The notes under the pieces were generated by a model. It was not told the DNA's origin. It made no database searches and saw only the letters and a list, made by a program, of their open reading frames with translations. Below, piece by piece: positions 23,501 to 35,369 of a DNA stretch of 64,000 nucleotides; the first letter of the stretch is position 1; each line of letters begins with the position of its first letter. The position numbers and the translations under genes were made by a program. Origin of the DNA: Petrosia ficiformis (lineage: Eukaryota > Porifera > Demospongiae > Haplosclerida > Petrosiidae); NCBI GenBank assembly GCA_947044365.1, contig OX345646.1, positions 1 to 64,000 of the forward strand. Direction: 5' to 3'.

Positions 23501-26151
23501 GAAGTGTTGGAAGTTCTGAGCATAGTGTACCGACTTGGGTACTTGTGTGCCTGCCTATCGGTTGGGTTGAAGTGTTGGAAGTTCTGCGGATGTTGGATGC
23601 ACAGGTACTTGTGTACCTATCGGTTGGGTTGAGGTGTTGGAAGTTCTGTGAATGTTGGATGCACAGGTACTTGTGTACCTATCGGTTGGGTTGAAGTGTT
23701 GGAAGTTCTGTGGATGTTGGATGCACAGGTACTTGTGTGCCTGCCTATCGGTTGGGTTGAATTGTTGGAAGTTCTGCTGGGACAGTTGTGCTGACACACT
23801 TTGTGTTAGTGCCATCTTCCCTTCAGTGTTGGATGCACAGGTACTTGTGTGCCTATCGGTTGGGTGAAGTGTAGGAAGTTCTGCTGGGACAGTTGTGCTG
23901 ACACACTTTGTGTTAGTGCCATCTTCCCTTCAGTGTTGGATGCACAGGTACTTGTGTGCCTATCGGTTGGGTGAAGTGTAGGAAGTTCTGCTGGGACAGT
24001 TGTGCTGACACACTTTGTGTTAGTGCCATCTTCCCTTCAGTGTTGGATGCACAGGTACTTGTGTACCTATCGGTTGGGTTGAAGTGTTGGAAGTTCTGCG
24101 CATGTTGGCCACACAGGTACTTGTGTGCCTGCCTATCGGTTGGGTTGAAGTGTTGGAAGTTCTGTGGATGTTGGATGCATAGGTACTATTGTACCTATCG
24201 ATTGGGTTGAAGTGTTGGAAGTTTTGCGCATAGTGTACCTATCGGTTGGGTTGAAGTGTTGGAAGTTCTGCGCATGTTGGTCACACAGGTACTTGTGTGC
24301 CTGCCTATCGGTTGGGTTGAATTGTTGGAAGTTCTGCTGGGACAGTTGTGCTGACACACTTTGTGTTAGTGCCATCTTCCCTTCAGTGTTGGATGCACAG
24401 GTACTTGTGTGCCTATCGGTTGGGTGAAGTGTAGGAAGTTATGCTAGGACAGTTGTGCTGACACACTTTGTGTTAGTGCCATCTTCCCTTCAGTGTTGGA
24501 TGCACAGGTACTTGTGTGCCTATCGGTTGGGTCAAGTGTAGGAAATTCTGCAGATGTTAATGCACAGGTACTTGTGTACATATCAGTTGGGTTGAAGTGT
24601 TGGAAGTTCTGCGGATGTTGGATGCACAGGTACTTGTGTGCCTGCCTATCGGTTGGGTTTAAGTGTTGGAAGTTCTGTGGATGTTGGATGCACAGGTACT
24701 TTTTTAACTATCGATTGGGTTGAAGTGTTGGAAGTTCTGAGCATAGTGTACCGACTTGGGTACTTGTGTGCCTGCCTATCGGTTGGGTTGAAGTGTTGGA
24801 AGTTCTGCGGATGTTGGATGCACAGGTACTTGTGTGCCTATCGGTTGGGTGAAGTGTAGGAAGTTATGCTGGGACAGTTGTGCTGACACACTTTGTGTTA
24901 GTGCCATCTTCCCTTCAGTGTTGGATGCACAGGTACTTGTGTGCCTATCGGTTGGGTCAAGTGTAGGAAATTCTGCAGATGTTAATGCACAGGTACTTGT
25001 GTACCTATCAGTTGGGTTCAAGTGTTGGAAGTTCTGCGGATGTTGGATGCACAGGTACTTGTGTGCCTGCCTATCGGTTGGGTTGAAGTGTTGGAAGTTC
25101 TGTGGATGTTGGATGCACAGGTACTTTTTTAACTATCGATTGGGTTGAAGTGTTGGAAGTTCTGAGCATAGTGTACCGACTTGGGTACTTGTGTGCCTGC
25201 CTATCGGTTGGGTTGAAGTGTTGGAAGTTCTGCGGATGTTGGATGCACAGGTACTTGTGTACCTATCGATTGGGTTGAAGTGTTGGAAGTTCTGCGGATG
25301 TTGGATGCACAGGATGCACAGGATGCACAGGTACTTGTGTACCTATCGGTTGGTTTGAAGTGTTGGAAGTTCTTCGCATGTTGGCCACACAGGTGCTTGT
25401 GTGCCTGCCTATCGGTTGGTTTGAAGTGTTGGAAGTTCTGCGGATGTTGGCTGCACAGGTACTTGTGTACCTATCGATTGGTTTAAAGTGTTGGAAGTTC
25501 TGCGCATGTTGGCCACCTGGGTACTTGTGTGCCTGCCTAACGATTGGGTTGAAGTGTTGGAAGTTTTGCGGATGTTGGATGCACAGGTACTTGTGTACCT
25601 ATCGGTTGGGTTGAAGTGTTGGAAGTTCTGCGCATGTTGGCCACACAGGTACTTGTGTGCCTGCCTATCGGTTGGGTTGAAGTGTTGGAAGTTCTGTGGA
25701 TGTTGGATGCATAGGTACTATTGTACCTATCGATTGGGTTGAAGTGTTGGAAGTTCTGCGGATGTTGGATGCACAGGTACTTGTGTACCTATCGGTTGGG
25801 TTGAAGTGTTGGAAGTTCTGCGCATGTTGGCCACACAGGTACTTGTGTGCCTGCCTATCGGTTGGGTTGAAGTGTTGGAAGTTCTGTGGATGTTGGATGC
25901 ATAGGTACTATTGTACCTATCGATTGGGTTGAAGTGTGCGGATGTTGGATGTACAGGTAGTTGTGTACCTATCGATTGGGTTGAGTGTTGGAAGTTCTGC
26001 TGGGAGAGTGTTGTTTAGACCATTGGGGTGTAGGTAATATCATCCATCCAGAGATGTTTGCTTAGTTGTGTGCCATCTTTCCTTCAGACAAGTTGGCTGT
26101 CCATGCACTTCTGTGCCTGCCTATGAACCAGTTGAAGTGCTGGAAGTTCTT
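17517..26151. repeat. 62/66-bp satellite (family A) with higher-order structure
   Basis: Well over 100 tandem units. The basic unit is 62 bases (GTTGGGTTGAAGTGTTGGAA then GTTCTGCGGATGTTGGATGC then ACAGGTACTTGTGTACCTAT plus CG), with a 66-base form carrying GTGCCTGCC. Many units contain the inverted repeat AGGTAC-TTGT-GTACCT. A distinct block (GTAAACACAGTTGTCACAAG to TCATATAGTCTGTCAGA) recurs at about 18063, 19073, 20192, 21073, 21885 and 23112, giving higher-order periods of about 0.8-1.2 kb. The right third is richer in a variant with GCTGGGACAGTTGTGCTGAC. Numerous short open frames with Trp/Cys/Leu-rich peptides are by-products of the repeat. Confidence 0.95.
22860..22905. repeat. Perfect 17-bp inverted repeat with 12-base loop
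   Basis: TAGTACCTACACCCCAA at 22860-22876 is exactly mirrored by TTGGGGTGTAGGTACTA at 22889-22905 around the loop CGGTTTAGACCA. It interrupts the family A satellite. A right-arm-only relative (TTGGGGTGTAGGTAATA) lies near 26025. Confidence 0.95.
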
Positions 26152-26970
26152 CTCACGTTTTTCACCCCCAATATTATTGATCAAATGGCTCAGGGTAAAA
26201 ATTCAAATTTTGATAGAATATTACAATGCTCACGGTTCTCACCCACAATATTATTGATCAAAACCTCTTTGGAAACCTATTAAGGACATCATTTTCTAAC
26301 TCAAGGAACAATTTCGGACAAATGTAAAACGAGTGATTTTTGTGAAAAAATCAATACCTAGGCTATAGTTCAGGGCAAAATTCAAATTACAAGAGAACAC
26401 TAAAATGCTCACGGTACTAACAGATAATATTATTGATCAAAACCACTTTGGAAACATATTAAGGACATCATTATCTAACTCTAGGAACAGTTTCGGGTCA
26501 ATCTGAAATGATTTATAGTTCAGGGTAAAAATTCAAATTTTGATAGAATATTAAAATGCTCACAGTTCTCACCCACAATATTATTGATCAAAACCTCTTT
26601 GGAAACCTATTGAGGACATCATTATCTAACTCTAGGAACAGTTTCGGGTCAATCTGAAATGATTGATTTTGCAATGAAAAATCAGTACAAAGGCTATAGT
26701 TCAGGGTAAAAATTCAAATTTTGATAGAATATTAAAATGCTCACAGTTCTCACCCACAATATTATTGATCAAAACCTCTTTGGAAACCTATTGAGGACAT
26801 CATTATCTAACTCTAGGAACAGTTTCGACCAAATTTCAAATGATTGATTTGGCAATAAAAAATCAGTACAAAGTCTATAGTTCAGGGTAAAAATTCAAAT
26901 TTTGATAGAATATTAAAATGCTCAAGGTTTTAACAGTTGATCAAAACCACTTTGGAAACATATTAAGGAC
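26152..26970. repeat. 181-bp satellite (family B), segment left of the LTR element
   Basis: About five units, many with the variant CTCACCCACAATATTATTG. It ends at TTAAGGAC, where the LTR element is inserted. Confidence 0.9.
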
Positions 26971-27106
26971 TGTGATAACCTGATACATGTGTATGAATTA
27001 TTAGGTATTTTCTGTATTTATGGTATTTGTATTTGTATGGTTGTAATGTTGCTGATTTTATTAGTTTTTAGTGAGATACTCAGAGATAGTGAAAATCTAC
27101 GTTACA
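26971..27106 (+). repeat. 5' LTR (136 bp, with two deletions relative to the 3' LTR)
   Basis: Compared with the 3' LTR it lacks eight bases near 27049 and 28 bases just before its end, and differs at a few positions. The deleted 28 bases include the GTTATCACA that mirrors the LTR start TGTGATAAC. Confidence 0.9.
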
Positions 27107-27140
27107 TTGGCGACGAGGATACTGGATACTGGATACTGAC

Positions 27141-27875
27141 ATGGCAGGAGTGATAGGACGAGTTGGTGAATTCGACCCCAAGCTTGAAAGTTGGGAGCAA
27201 TATTCGGAGAGATTTCAACACTTTCTCGAGGCAAACGGCATATAAGATGCTGCGAAGAAACGGTCAGTGCATGTTTCTATCAATCATAGGACCGACCACC
27301 TACAAACTCCTCTCTAGTATGATCGCACCAGACAAGCCTGGAGAAAAATCATACGAGGATTTAGTAAAAGTGTTGAAAGAACATCATAATCCCACTCCGT
27401 CGGAAATCGTTCAGAGATACAAATTCCATACTCGCATACGTAAACCAGAGGAATCAACTACTCAGTTTGTAGTGGAATTAAGAGCACTTGCCCAATATTG
27501 TAATTTTGGAGCGTCACTGACTGACTTATTAGAGATCGAATTGTGCGTGGAACTAACGATGATCATGTACAAAGAAGGCTACTCTCGGAGAAATCACTCA
27601 CGTTTGAGAAAGCTCTAGAGCTGGCAGTAAGCTTAGAGATGGCAAGGAAGAACGTGTCAGAATTGCAGGCTTCGGTTACGCCGCATACCTCGGTAAACAG
27701 ACTCGTAAAAGCTGTGTGTTGCAGATGCGGGAGAGGAGGACACCAGCCAGACAAGTGCAGATTCAAGCAAGCCAAGTGTCTGAGTTGTGGCAAAGTAGGT
27801 CACATTCAAAGAGTTTGTAGAACCTCCCAAAAGCCAGACAGGTCCATCCCCCAAACCACAAGCCTCAATCCATAA
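27141..27875 (+). pseudogene. gag remnant with two CCHC zinc knuckles
   Basis: The start MAGVIGRVGEFDP is typical of animal gypsy gag. The frame is broken by an in-frame TAA near 27242, then by a shift into the frame carrying FLSIIGP and a second shift near 27550 into the frame carrying EKSLTFEKALELAVSLEMA. The end has two zinc knuckles, CCRCGRGGHQPDKC and CLSCGKVGHIQRVC. Several disabling changes are seen, so it is not a working capsid gene. Confidence 0.85.
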
Positions 27876-29034
27876 AGCGAAAGAGGAGGATCCAGTTGAA
27901 CTTCTAATAAACCACATAGGAGAGGGAAATAATCCAATACAAATGACTATTTACATTGAAGGGAAACCTGTACTAATGGAGTTAGATACAGGAGCAGCAG
28001 TCTCATATTTGGGATACACTATAGATGAAGATAGGCTACATCCCACTGAGGAGAAGCTACAAGCTATTCGAGATGTGCCTAGCCCCAAAAATGTGACTCA
28101 GTTAAAATCCTATTTGGACTGCTGTCATACTATGGCAGATTTTTACCTAATTTGTCAAATGTTCTTTTTCCTTTATATAGGTTGCTCAGGAAGCAGACAC
28201 CATGGAAGTGGTCAATAACAGAAGAGGAAACGTTCCAAAATTCAAAAAAATTATTGATGTCATCAAATTTATTGCTCCATTTCGATCCCTCTCTCGAATT
28301 AATCCTAGCGTGTGATGCTTCAAATTATGGAATTGGAGCAGTTCTAGCTCACCGTTTACCCAATGGGGCAGAGAAGCCCATAGGCTTCGCATCTCGTACT
28401 CTCACAGAGATCGAAAAACGATATTCTCAACTCAAAAAAAAGAAGGGTTAGCCTGTATTTTTGGAATAAATGTCTAGCAGAAAGAATGGTTCAAGCTTTC
28501 AAAGGGGGGATGAAGAGATTATCCGAAGGTACAATAGAATTGAAACTAGCGAGGTTTTTATTCAATTATCGAATAACACCTCATAGTACCACAGACATGT
28601 CTCCCTCAGAGTTAATGTTCAGCAGACAATTACGTACTCGTTTTGATTTGTTACAACCCCAGTTGAAATCGAAAGTTGTCGAAAAACAACAGAAGCAAAA
28701 GCAGTTATTTGATAGCCACACTAAGGATAGAGATTTTGTTGTCGGTGATCTTGTCTATGTACGTAATTTTTCTAAGGAAAGTCCAAGAAAATGGATACCT
28801 GGTACTGTCGTAGAACGTAAAGGAAATGTAACTTTCGTAGTGCATCTTCAAGATTCAAATAACAATGTGAAAAGACACAAGAATCAAATGCGTCATCGTA
28901 TGTGTGATTATATTCCAGAAATTGAAGTTTCACTGGAACAGACACCTACTCCAATGGAACAACCTCATAATAATAGGTACCCTACTAGGAATAGACGACC
29001 TCCACAATGTTTCGATGAAGAAGCCTGGCATTAA
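27876..29034 (+). pseudogene. pol remnant: protease start, RT end, RNase H, integrase C-terminus
   Basis: A protease motif (LDTGAAVS) at about 27970-28000 passes directly into the thumb of reverse transcriptase (YLGYTIDEDRLHP), so most of the protease and the RT palm are deleted. A one-frame shift near 28150 precedes the RNase H region with CDASNYGIGAVL. Near 28450 the sequence jumps to the last third of integrase (ERMVQAF, NYRITPHSTTDMSPSEL), skipping its catalytic core. Confidence 0.85.
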
Positions 29035-29047
29035 GAGAGGAGAGAAC

Positions 29048-29219
29048 TGTGATAACCTGATACATATCTATGAATTATTAGGTATTTTCTGTATTTATGG
29101 TATTTGTATTTGTATGGTTGTAATGTTATTTAAGCGCTGATTTTATTAGTTTTTAGTGAGATACTCAGAGATAGTGAAAATCTGGTTGAATCAAATAAGA
29201 AAGTTATCACAACGTTACA
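29048..29219 (+). repeat. 3' LTR (172 bp)
   Basis: The longer of the two LTRs. It starts TGTGATAAC, ends ACGTTACA and is followed by the second AGGAC of the target duplication. Confidence 0.92.
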
Positions 29220-32200
29220 AGGACATCATTATCTAACTCTAGGAACAGTTTCGGCTCAATATGAAAGGATCGATTTTGCAATGAAAAATCAGTACAAAGG
29301 CTATAGTTCAAGGTAAAAATTCAAATTTGGATAGAATATTAAAATGCTCTTGGTTCTAACAGATAACATTATTCATCAAAGCCACTTTGGAAACATATTA
29401 AGGACATCATTATCTAACTCTAGGAACAGTTTCGGACAAATCTGAAACGAGTAATTTTCAATACAAAGACTATAGTTCAGAGTAAAAATTCAAATTTTGA
29501 TGGAATATTACAACGCTCACGGTTCTCACCCACAATATTATTGATCAAAACTACTTTGGAAACATATTAAGGACATCATTATCTAACTCTAGGATCAGTT
29601 TCACACAAATCTGAAACGAGTGATTTTTGATGAAAAAATCAATACAGTTCAGGGTAAAAATTCAAATTTTGATAGAATATTAAAATGCTCATGGTTCTAA
29701 CAGATAACATTATTCATCAAAACCACTTTGGAAACGTATTAAGGACATCATTATCTAACTCTAGGAACAGTTTCGGCTCAATCTGAAAGGGTCGATTTTG
29801 CAATGAAAAATGAGTACAAAGGCTATATATAGTTCAGGGTAAAAATTCAAATTTTGATAGAATATTAAAATGCTCACGGTTCTAACAGATAATATTATTG
29901 ATCAAAACCACTTTGGGAACATATTAAGGACATCATTATCTAACTCTAGGAACAGTTTCGGCTCTATCTAAAAGGATCGATTTTGCAATGAAAAATCAGT
30001 ACAAAGGCTATAGTTCAGGGTAAAAATTCAAATTTTGATAGAATATTGAAATGCTCATGGTTCTAACAGCTAATGTTATTGATCAAAACCACTTTGGAAA
30101 CATATTAAGGACATCATTATCTAACTCTAGGAACAGTTTCGGCTCAATCTGAAAGGATCGATTTTGCAATGAAAAATGAGTACAAAGGCATAGTTCAGGG
30201 TAAAAATTCAAATTTTGATAGAATATTAAAATGCTCATGGTTCTAACAGATAACATTATTCATCAAAACCACTTTAGAAACATATTAAGGACATCATTAT
30301 CTAACTCTAGGAACAGTTTCGGACAAATCTGAAACGAGTAATTTTCAATACAAAGACTATAGTTCAGAGTAAAAATTCAAATTTTGATGGAATATTACAA
30401 CGCTCACGGTTCTCACCCACAATATTATTGATCAAAACTACTTTGGAAACATATTAAGGACATCATTATCTAACTCTAGGAACAGTTTCGGCTCAATCTG
30501 AAAGGATCAATTTTGCAATGAAAAATGAGTACAAAGGCATAGTTCAGGGTAAAAATTCAAATTTTGATAGAATATTAAAATGCTCATGGTTCTAACAGAT
30601 AACATTATTCATCAAAACCACTTTAGAAACATATTAAGGACATCATTATCTAACTCTAGGAACAGTTTCGGACAAATCTGAAACGAGTAATTTTCAATAC
30701 AAAGACTATAGTTCAGAGTAAAAATTCAAATTTTGATGGAATATTACAACGCTCACGGTTCTCACCCACAATACTATTGATCAAAACTACTTTGGAAACA
30801 TATTAAGGACATCATTATCTAACTCTAGGATCAGTTTCACACAAATCTGAAACGAGTGATTTTTGATGAAAAAATCAATACAGTTCAGGGTAAAAATTCA
30901 AATTTTGATAGAATATTAAAATGCTCATGGTTCTAACAGCTAATGTTATTGATCAAAACCACTTTGGAAACATATTAAGGACATCATTATCTAACTCTAG
31001 GAACAGTTTCGGCTCAATCTGAAAGGATCGATTTTGCAATGAAAAATCAGTACAAAGGCTATAGTTCAGGGTAAAAATTCAAATTTTGATAGAATATTAC
31101 AATGCTCATGGTTCTAACAGATAACATTATTCATCAAAACCACTTTGGAAACATTAAGGACATCATTATCTAACTCTAGGAACAGTTTCGGCTCAATCTG
31201 AAAGGATCGATTTTGCAATGAAAAATGAGTACAAAGGCTATAGTTCAGGGTAAAAATTCAAATTTTGATAGAATATTACAATGCTCATGGTTCTAACAGA
31301 TAACATTATTCATCAAAACCACTTTGGAAACATTAAGGACATCATTATCTAACTCTAGGAACAGTTTCGGCTCAATCTGAAAGGATCGATTTTGCAATGA
31401 AAAATGAGTACAAAGGCTATAGTTCAGGGTAAAAATTCAAATTTTGATAGAATATTACAATGCTCATGGTTCTAACAGATAACATTATTCATCAAAACCA
31501 CTTTGGAAACATTAAGGACATCATTATCTAACTCTAGGAACAGTTTCGGCTCAATCTGAAAGGATCGATTTTGCAATGAAAAATCAGTACAAAGGCTATA
31601 GTTCAGGGTAAAATATTAAAATGCTCATGGTTCTAACAGCTAATGTTATTGATCAAAACCACTTTGGAAACATATTAAGGACATCATTATCTAACTCTAG
31701 GAACAGTTTCGGCTCAATCTGAAAGGATCGATTTTGCAATGAAAAATGAGTACAAAGGCTATAGTTCAGGGTAAAAATTCAAATTTTGATAGAATATTAA
31801 AATGCTCACGGTTCTAACAGATAATATTATTGATCAAAACCACTTTGGGAACATATTAAGGACATCATTATGTAACTCTAGGATCAGTTTCACACAAATC
31901 TGAAACGAGTGATTTTTGATGAAAAAATCAATACAAAGGCTATAGTTCAGGGTAAAAATTCAAATTTTGATAGAATATTAAAATGCTCATGGTTCTAACA
32001 GATAACATTATTCATCAAAACCACTTTAGAAACATATTAAGGACATCATTATCTAACTCTAGGAATAGTTTCGGACAAATCTGAAACGAGTAATTTTCAA
32101 TACAAAGACTATAGTTCAGAGTAAAAATTCAAATTTTGATGGAATATTACAACGCTCACGGTTCTCACCCACAATATTATTGATCAAAACTACTTTGGAA

Positions 32201-35175
32201 ACATATTAAGGACATCATTATCTAACTCTAGGAACAGTTTCGGCTCAATCTGAAAGGATCGATTTTGCAATGAAAAATGAGTACAAAGGCATAGTTCAGG
32301 GTAAAAATTCAAATTTTGATAGAATATTAAAATGCTCATGGTTCTAACAGATAACATTATTCATCAAAACCACTTTAGAAACATATTAAGGACATCATTA
32401 TCTAACTCTAGGAACAGTTTCGGACAAATCTGAAACGAGTAATTTTCAATACAAAGACTATAGTTCAGAGTAAAAATTCAAATTTTGATGGAATATTACA
32501 ACGCTCACGGTTCTCACCCACAATATTATTGATCAAAACTACTTTGGAAACATATTAAGGACATCATTATCTAACTCTAGGAACAGTTTCGGCTCAATCT
32601 GAAAGGATCAATTTTGCAATGAAAAATGAGTACAAAGGCATAGTTCAGGGTAAAAATTCAAATTTTGATAGAATATTAAAATGCTCATGGTTCTAACAGC
32701 TAATGTTATTGATCAAAACCACTTTGGAAACATATTAAGGACATCATTATCTAACTCTAGGAACAGTTTCGGCTCAATCTGAAAGGATCGATTTTGCAAT
32801 GAAAAATGAGTACAAAGGCTATAGTTCAGGGTAAAAATTCAAATTTTGATAGAATATTAAAATGCTCATGGTTCTAACAGCTAATGTTATTGATCAAAAC
32901 CACTTTGGAAACATATTAAGGACATCATTATCTAACTCTAGGAACAGTTTCGGCTCAATCTGAAAGGATCGATTTTGCAATGAAAAATGAGTACAAAGGC
33001 TATAGTTCAGGGTAAAAATTCAAATTTTGATAGAATATTAAAATGCTCACGGTTCTAACAGATAATATTATTGATCAAAACCACTTTGGGAACATATTAA
33101 GGACATCATTATCTAACTCTAGGATCAGTTTCACACAAATCTGAAACGAGTGATTTTTGATGAAAAAATCAATACAAAGGCTATAGTTCAGGGTAAAAAT
33201 TCAAATTTTGATAGAATATTAAAATGCTCATGGTTCTAACAGATAACATTATTCATCAAAACCACTTTGGAAACGTATTAAGGACATCATTATCTAACTC
33301 TAGGAACAGTTTCGGCTCAATCTGAAAGGATCGATTTTGCAATGAAAAATGAGTACAAAGGCTATAGTTCAGGGTAAAAATTCAAATTTTGATAGAATAT
33401 TAAAATGCTCATGGTTCTAACAGATAACATTATTCATCAAAACCACTTTGGAAACATATTAAGGACATCATTATCTAACTCTAGGAACAGTTTCGGCTCA
33501 ATCTGAAAGGATCGATTTTGCAATGAAAAATGAGTACAAAGTTCAGGGTAAAAATTCAAATTTTGATAGAATATTAAAATCTCATGGTTCTAACAGCTAA
33601 TGTTATTGATCAAAACCACTTTGGAAACATATTAAGGACATCATTATCTAACTCTAGGAACAGTTTCGGCTCAATCTGAAAGGATCGATTTTGCAATGAA
33701 AAATCAGTACAAAGGCTATAGTTCAGGGTAAAAATTCAAATTTTGATAGAATATTAAAATGCTCACAGTTCTAACAGATAATATTATTCATCAAAACCAC
33801 TTTGGAAACATATTAAGGACATCATTATCTAACTCTAGGATCAGTTTCACACAAATCTGAAACGAGTGATTTTTGATGAAAAAATCAATACAAAGGCTAT
33901 AGTTCAGGGTAAAAATTCAAATTTTGATAGAATATTACAATGCTCATGGTTCTAACAGATAACATTATTCATCAAAACCACTTTGGAAACATATTAAGGA
34001 CATCATTATCTAACTCTAGGAACAGTTTCGGCTCAATCTGAAAGGATCGATTTTGCAATGAAAAATGAGTACAAAGGCATAGTTCAGGGTAAAAATTCAA
34101 ATTTTGATAGAATATTAAAATGCTCACGGTTCTAACAGCTAATGTTATTGATCAAAACCACTTTGGAAACATATTAAGGACATCATTATCTAACTCTAGG
34201 AACAGTTTCGGCTCTATCTGAAAGGATCGATTTTGCAATGAAAAATCAGTACAAAGGCTATAGTTCAGGGTAAAATATTAAAATGCTCACGGTTCTAACA
34301 GCTAATGTTATTGATCAAAACCACTTTGGAAACATATTAAGGACATCATTATCTAACTCTAGGAACAGTTTCGGCTCAATCTGAAAGGATCGATTTTGCA
34401 ATGAAAAATGAGTACAAAGTTCAGGGTAAAAATTCAAATTTTGATAGAATATTAAAATCTCATGGTTCTAACAGCTAATGTTATTGATCAAAACCACTTT
34501 GGAAACATATTAAGGACATCATTATCTAACTCTAGGAACAGTTTCGGCTCAATCTGAAAGGATCGATTTTGCAATGAAAAATCAGTACAAAGGCTATAGT
34601 TCAGGGTAAAAATTCAAATTTTGATAGAATATTAAAATGCTCACGGTTCTAACAGATAATATTATTGATCAAAACCACTTTGGGAACATATTAAGGACAT
34701 CATTATCTAACTCTAGGATCAGTTTCACACAAATCTGAAACGAGTGATTTTTGATGAAAAAATCAATACAAAGGCTATAGTTCAGGGTAAAAATTCAAAT
34801 TTTGATAGAATATTAAAATGCTCATGGTTCTAACAGCTAATGTTATTGATCAAAACCACTTTGGAAACATATTAAGGACATCATTATCTAACTCTAGGAA
34901 CAGTTTCGGCTCAATCTGAAAGGATCGATTTTGCAATGAAAAATGAGTACAAAGGCTATAGTTCAGGGTAAAAATTCAAATTTTGATAGAATATTAAAAT
35001 GCTCATGGTTCTAACAGATAATATTATTGATCAAAACCACTTTGGGAACATATTAAGGACATCATTATCTAACTCTTGGATCAGTTTCGAACAAATCTGA
35101 AACGAGTGATTTTCAATACAAAGGCTATAGTTTAGGGTAAAAATTCAAATTTTGATAGAATATTAAAATGCTCAT
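29220..35175. repeat. 181-bp satellite (family B), main array, about 33 units
   Basis: The unit runs GGACATCATTATCTAACTCT, AGGAACAGTTTCGG and on to AACCACTTTGGAAACATATTAA. Three variants are interspersed: one with CTCAATCTGAAAGGATCGAT, one with ACACAAATCTGAAACGAGTG, and one with GACAAATCTGAAACGAGTAA plus CACCCACAATATTATTG. Blocks of about 350 bases made of two different variants repeat next to each other (30194-30540 and 30541-30890, and again near 31980-32650), a simple higher-order arrangement. There is no coding potential. Confidence 0.95.
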
Positions 35176-35254
35176 GGTTCAAAGTGAATTTCAAGAGAGT
35201 AGTAAAATGCTGATGGTCCCTACAAACAACATTTTTAATCCAAAATACTTTAGA

Positions 35255-35350
35255 ATCATAACAAGTACTAGTAACTGTAAGGTCTAGATTAGTACACCAA
35301 TTCAGCATTTCTATGACACGATGTATCAATGAAGAATAACATAAAATACA
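35255..35350. repeat. Direct repeat flanking the 295-bp array, left copy
   Basis: About 95 bases with TACTAGTAACTGTAAGG, CTAGATTAGTACACCAATTC and GAATAACATAAAATAC. A diverged copy lies at 37995-38090, so the intervening tandem array is bracketed by direct repeats. Confidence 0.7.
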
Positions 35351-35369
35351 GTTGCACGAAAATAATTTA

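Larger units (their letters stand above)
26971..29219 (+). mobile_element. Internally deleted Ty3/gypsy-type LTR retrotransposon
   Basis: The element is 2249 bases. Its LTRs are 26971-27106 and 29048-29219. Both start TGTGATAACCTGATACAT and end GTTACA. A 5-base target duplication, AGGAC, flanks it (26966-26970 and 29220-29224), and the surrounding satellite closes perfectly when it is removed in thought. The primer-binding region TTGGCGACGAGGAT directly follows the 5' LTR and a purine tract (AGAGAGGAGAGAAC) precedes the 3' LTR. The interior keeps gag with two zinc knuckles, a protease active-site start, the end of reverse transcriptase, part of RNase H and the C-terminal part of integrase. 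Large parts of pol are missing, so it cannot be autonomous. Confidence 0.92.

Noticed and set aside
17570..25932. Dozens of 60-140-codon open frames rich in Cys, Trp and Leu
   Set aside because: All lie in the 62/66-bp satellite, occur in several frames and on both strands, and shift frame from unit to unit.
27141..29034. A working retrotransposon
   Set aside because: gag has a stop and two frame shifts, and most of protease, reverse transcriptase and the integrase core are missing.
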